Assembly (NCBI GenBank): GCA_029990175.1
Contig: JARKIP010000006.1
Location: 1,674,001 to 1,738,000 of the forward strand
Origin: Petunia secreta
Lineage: Eukaryota > Streptophyta > Magnoliopsida > Solanales > Solanaceae
Length of the DNA stretch: 64,000 nt
Reading direction: 5' to 3'
Part shown: positions 59,277 to 64,000 of the stretch, piece by piece
Numbering within the stretch: position 1 is the first letter of the stretch
Layout of the letters: every line of letters begins with the position of its first letter
Position numbers and translations under genes: made by a program
The notes under the pieces: model-generated
Seen by the model: the letters and a program-made list of their open reading frames with translations, nothing else
Told to the model about the DNA's origin: nothing
Databases searched by the model: none

Positions 59277-59868
59277 AATGGGTTTTCCCATTATGACACC
59301 TCCAGCTGCAACATCTATAACATTTCGTGCCGATAGTTTATTGGATGGTAAAAAATGTATAGTTGGGATCTGGTCCCAAGTGATAATAGTTCTTCTAGGC
59401 AAATTATGTAATCATAATTTTTCTTCTCCTTCAACAGAAAGTGGAAAGAAGCATAACTTATTTGCATTTGTTGAGACGCCATTATATTTTTCTATTTCAA
59501 CCAATTCTTGAAAATCACTTAAATTACTATGATGGTCCTCACCAGCTTCTCTATTCAATACACAATTTTATTGTATGACTTGAATTAAGCCAATTTGAAT
59601 GCTAAAGTTTTTAGCTGCCATTGGTGGCCTTCTAACGCTTAACTCACTATTAAAAAGATCTGGTCTAGAATAATCCCTGAGGATCATGTTAGCTGGCCTG
59701 GGGACCACCTCATCAAATTGGTCCTCGAGAATAGCTGGCATAATTGGTGGGTCTTGTTGTGGTGGATCATTTACGTGTTACATGTTTGGATATGATTAAG
59801 AAAGCGAGTTTGATTTTTGCAGAGATCTTTCAATCTCAGGATCATATTCAACAAACTCCCTTGAAGAT
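59277..59868 (-). pseudogene. Ty3/gypsy gag fragment (Athila-like)
   Basis: Minus-strand translation gives a nearly continuous gag N-terminus: FVEYDPEIERSL, then an acidic/Pro linker, LRDYSRP, RRPPMAAKNFSIQIGLIQVIQ, LCFFPLSVEGEEKL, LHNLPRRTIITWDQI and AAGGVIMG. These match the order of motifs in plant Retrotrans_gag proteins (PxxxANxFEIKxxLIQ, FPFSL, AWLxxLPxxSITTW). At least four in-frame stops interrupt it, including one between KL and LHNLP where a Trp is usual. It is cut at 59277 by unrelated LTR-like sequence. A decayed primer-site-like GTCGTTGCC lies upstream at about 59970-59990. Confidence 0.75.
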
Positions 59869-62800
59869 GAGCGGGTCATACACTAGCTTAAATTCCGGCA
59901 ATAGTAACAAGACAAAATAAATATTTCCTAAATTAGTAAGAAGATAATTAATTTGAAGGAGACAACGGCAAATACCAGGCAACGACACTAAATATTTGAG
60001 GAGCTCTGGGCGTACTTGATTTTTCTGTGTAATTGTCAAATTTTAGTAGAGTTATGATATCATCGACAGAGATTGGAGAATCTATCATATAAATTTGTAT
60101 TATCAATTTTATTATTTAAGAGAGCCAATTTTGGATTAAAAGAGTTGGAATTTTAATCTACTTCAAAAAGCAGAAATTTGTTTTTGATTTTTGTTAAAAA
60201 GAGTTGGGTTTTATGAATTCACTTGATATAAAATATAATGGAGTTTAGATGCCTCATTTTCTATTCCACATATCAACAACTAAAGAGATCAATTAATATT
60301 TTTACTATAGGTTTCTAATTCAATTATGCATCTTTCGATTAGAATAATTAAATGATCAACTTGTAGTACTAGAATAGAAAATATTTGTCTTGGATGATTA
60401 CATCATATAAAAAAAATCATTCAGCTTTTGTTAAATTCTATAACCTGACTAAATGACTTTTTTCTCTCGGGTGAAACACTCAAAATAAAGATAAAGAATT
60501 TTGACTGATTAAATATAATTATCTCAAATTATAAAAAAAAAAATATTTAGTTATAACTATCCATATTTTATTTTTGTTTCTTTCGATAACAAAAATTACC
60601 AAGAAACATTATAACATTAAATATATAGATGTGATAAATTTGAATAATATATATATAATACTTCGATCTGGACAAAGAAATACTCTCACTCAACAGCAAT
60701 AAAATATAAAAATTTTCATTATAATAATATATCAAGCTTCATAACTAGTTCCAACTTAAAAGAGAATTACTCTATGTAGAAAATAAAAAATACTACAAAG
60801 AGAAAAACTAGAACTTTTACTGTTTTCTCTAGAAAGGAAAAATAACTTTAAGAATTGTAAACAAAAAATTAAGAGAATAGTAGGCATTTTCCTTTGCAGA
60901 AACTTGAATGCCATTGCTAACAAAAATGGGACCTATTTATAGAAATAGTTTCATGCCAAAGTTCTACTGATGCATCTATATGAATCCACAGATGCATCTC
61001 TGTTTCCCATCTTCATATTTCACCAAGTGTCCTTTTCCACACATTCTTGAATGTTTTTTACTCTTTTTCCACGGATCATCTGTGAGAGTTGCAGATTGCA
61101 TCCGTAGTACTTGTCACATGTGTTTGCATTTCATGTTTTCTCGTTTGTTTTCCATTTTTCATAGATGTCATCCGTAGGAATCTACGGATGTATCCGTGGC
61201 ATTCTTCTTTGTTTTCTCTTACTTGTCTTTTCTTCAATTTGGCTCTTCTTTTTGTCCTGTAATATTTTTCTTTATTTAAAAATAATACTATATATTTTAA
61301 AATAAAATACTAATTAAAATTAAATTATTTAAATATTATATATATACAAAATTTCTAGTTATCAATTTCCTGAAATCTCACCATTTTTTTCTCTACTGAT
61401 TGTGAATTCTCAATTTACTACAAATATCTTCCGATTAAGTGCGATAATTACCTAGATTCATTCTTCAAAACTAATCCTAGGTGATAAAAATGACTCACAA
61501 TTACAATGACAAAACTCGTTATTCCTAATTCTACTTTAAAATCATCACAACTATCTTCCAATTAATTTTTAGAAAGTATCGATGTTCATCGACAATGTAA
61601 CCTATGAACTTTTTCAAGCCCTTCAATTAATTAAGAGAAATATATAGATGACCAATAGAATCATACGAAATAGTTAATTAATACAACACACTGGCATAAC
61701 ACTCATCCAGTAAGTGATTCAATCAAAATCGTAGATGAGAGTTTTAGCTACTCATACTCGTTTTAAAAAATAAATGAACAATAAATAAAACAAAATCCAT
61801 AAAAAAGATATAGAAAGAATCTTCGATTCATCTTGTGGAATGGTTTGTATGATCTTCCAAACTTTAAATTGCTTCTCCAATGTGTTCTACCCTCCATATC
61901 TAGAATAAGTCATGAAGTCAAGGGAAGCTTTTATACCAAATAGGAAATAAGAATTTGCCCAAAATCTTCATGGATTTTTGCCCTCCTCGTAGAGCCTATG
62001 TATCACGGGACTCTGATTTTGCTAGGAAATTACGCTCCTGTAATGATCGCATGCCACGATACCCTGATTTTTTCATAAATTTATCTCACAATGTGCTTGC
62101 GTATTCGGTCTAACAGAGATGAAATCTATTTTGGCTTCTAGGCAAAATTTCTATTTTTTCTAGCACTAGTCCTTTGGCACGCAAACTCTTGAGTGCTTCA
62201 ATTTTAATTCTTATGCTACACGTGTAGAACGACTGGTTATAATCCTCATTTTCTTAAATTTAAGACCCAAAAGTTTGAAATTTTTTCTCAATTCACTTCT
62301 TTCACTTCCTCCTACCTCGATTTTTACTAGGACTTCAAAGTCGTGTTTTAATATGTTTTAAGCTCTATCTCACTTAGTTTGATTAATCTCCATTCCTAAA
62401 GGTAAAAAACACACAATTATGTACTAATAATACTTTTCACCATTAAAACACACTAAACCACACCAAAGTGAAAAGAGAAATGTATTGATATGAACTTTTA
62501 TCCCAACATCACAACCCCATACTTAAGTGCGTGTCTCATTCTCAAGCAAAGAAAATTAACCAACAAGAGAAACAACTACATTTTTCCTGTGACAATGGCT
62601 TATACACTCTTAGAGCTTGCCATGAACTTTTCACGTGCCTCTCATGTTCATTCGGAATATTTATTGTCTTCAAGAGCTCTCATATCACATCTTATCCTCA
62701 AGATTCAACTTGACAGTACCAAAATCCTTTTTTTCAAAGTCACCTACTCCAACTAAGAGATCTAATAACTTCACATATCCCTTGTAAGCTATTGTCTCTC

Positions 62801-64000
62801 AGCAACAAACATGAGAACCGCCACAATACACGTAAACATTCAAGGATAATTAAAGACTCAGAAATTGGAAAAGTTCTTTCAAACTTAGAAATGACTTCAT
62901 GTACCACACAAGGCGTGTATAAGGCGGAAGCCCTCAAAAATGGTTTTCAAAAAATAGGTGATCAAAAGATCGAATTCAACACGAACCAAGGTTCAACCTA
63001 AGAGAGCTAGTCCTCACCCGACTTCTTGAAGGCTGTCTATTCATTACCGCACAGGTTTCAGTCTCTATCTACGATCAGCTCCTTTCCGTTTGGAATACAG
63101 AAGGATTCCTATGGATGACAAGGGTTTTTTGTGAGCAAGTGACACATTCAGGATTACTTAATATGGTGTATATGGTGTTTACAGAGAGCAAGGATCACAG
63201 CTCTCTTTACCTTATTCTAATCGTTCAGAGGACGGTCGCGGGGTCACTGAATGAAGTCCTCCATTTTTTCGAAGGTGCTGACCCTCAGCGAGGGCCACCG
63301 AGATAATATTTCTCAACTGTCGATCGACGTGACAATCATGCCTGCTTGACCTGTACTTTCCCTTGGTATAGAACTAGAAAAATATAAGCCCTTTTGATCT
63401 AAGATCACTAGGACTTTTTTAGGTTTTAATATAGGTTTCGAGACGGGTAGCATAGTTTAGATGCTAGTGATTACACCTCATTGAGCACTTTAATATAATA
63501 CCATTTTATTCCCTTTCTCTTTCTCATGCAAACTTTCCAAGCTCCTCAACTTCATTAACAGCAAGCTATTTCTTGTTGTTTAAGCACGCGAATTGCCATT
63601 GGCAAGGAACATTTTATTTTTTGTTTCAATTATCTTCTCTCTTTTTTAATTCCTTACCAATGGTGCACAATGGTGAAACTTATTCCTTTAAAAAGTTTCA
63701 AGTAGAAACCCGACCATCCCCTTATTCTTGCTTTCAAACATACAACTACAAGTTATCTAAAGCTATAAGGGTTCAAAAATCATTCATATAAATTCAAAAA
63801 TAGGTTCGACTTGTAATGTGGTATTTAAATAAAAGGTTTAGATCCTCACAGGGGTTAATTGAATTTCAATTAGTATTTGGTAGAATAAAAAATTCATAGC
63901 TATGCAAAGAAGCGCCTCTCTCACTTTCTATGTAAAGAAGCACCTCTATCACTCTCTAAACCAAATACTAACATTGAATTTTGCTTGCACATAATTAGGT
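59869..64000. other. AT-rich repeat-like DNA, no gene recognised
   Basis: About 4.1 kb. The part next to the gag fragment may be its 5' untranslated region and LTR. A cluster of ATCCGTAG/CTACGGAT motifs lies at 60970-61200. Short frames at 60980-61177, 62490-62756, 62792-63001 and 63115-63306 show no domain, codon bias or start context that I can support. Confidence 0.5.
61169..61190. repeat. Perfect 9-bp hairpin (CATCCGTAG / CTACGGATG, 4-nt loop)
   Basis: The two arms are exact reverse complements separated by GAAT. Single-arm variants occur nearby at about 60970, 61000, 61070, 61110 and 61195, so this is part of a local short-repeat cluster. Confidence 0.85.

Noticed and set aside
59965..59995. 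Possible Athila-type primer site (GTCGTTGCC on the minus strand)
   Set aside because: Only about half of the expected site matches and no LTR edge is visible beside it, so it is not listed as a feature.
62792..63306. Two plus frames (69 and 63 codons) as possible host gene exons
   Set aside because: No domain, splice-site pattern or codon evidence I could support.

Overview
The window looks like plant nuclear DNA made almost entirely of repeats. The family is most likely Solanaceae (Nicotiana or Solanum type). The basis is that the first 26.5 kb consists of integrated pararetrovirus copies whose layout resembles tobacco vein clearing virus-type solendoviruses and the related EPRVs of tobacco, tomato and potato. 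No bacterial-type operon, tRNA, rRNA or convincing single-copy host gene was found. All assignments come from reading the sequence; no database was searched.

1-26516: an endogenous pararetrovirus (EPRV) array with at least six partial genomes (named F, A, B, C, D, E from left to right). F is inverted; the rest lie head to tail on the + strand. A complete viral unit reads: small ORF1 (71 aa), a long polyprotein (30K-type movement protein, coat region, zinc knuckle, aspartic protease, reverse transcriptase, RNase H), a transactivator/inclusion-body-like ORF overlapping the polyprotein end, then an intergenic region with a TATA box and a poly(A) signal. Each copy is truncated or broken by a stop, a frameshift or a deletion. 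Junctions show 1-4 nt microhomology and one carries a 55-nt inverted viral filler. Copies are mosaics of at least two sequence types.

26516-58446: nested LTR retrotransposons. The right end of the EPRV array is joined to a fragment (X3) of a retrotransposon family called X here. The underlying layer is a + strand Tat/Ogre-like element (Y): a DUF7745-like pseudogene (28054-29021), untranslated DNA with a 63-bp tandem repeat (49490-50110), a polypurine tract (56027-56040) and a long LTR (about 56043-58446). Y is interrupted by element T (29072-40600, minus strand, TSD ATCAG), element X1 (42093-47867, minus strand, TSD ATAGG) and a truncated X2 (about 51205-55881). T is a gag-only Tat/Ogre-like element with 2.6-kb LTRs, a tRNA-Arg-type primer site and a 27-unit, ~30-bp tandem array near its 3' LTR. 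X1 is complete, with 0.8-kb LTRs, a tRNA-iMet-type primer site and a polypurine tract. Its only gene encodes an acidic Gly/Tyr-rich protein of about 943 codons containing a retroviral-protease-like domain that lacks the catalytic Asp motif.

58447-64000: more degraded repeats, including a minus-strand Ty3/gypsy (Athila-like) gag pseudogene at 59277-59868, then about 4 kb of AT-rich DNA in which no gene was recognised.

Most notable points: the X family (a recently mobile, non-autonomous retrotransposon whose single conserved protein keeps a dead protease fold), the EPRV rearrangement history, and the tandem repeats in the 3' untranslated regions of the Tat-type elements.
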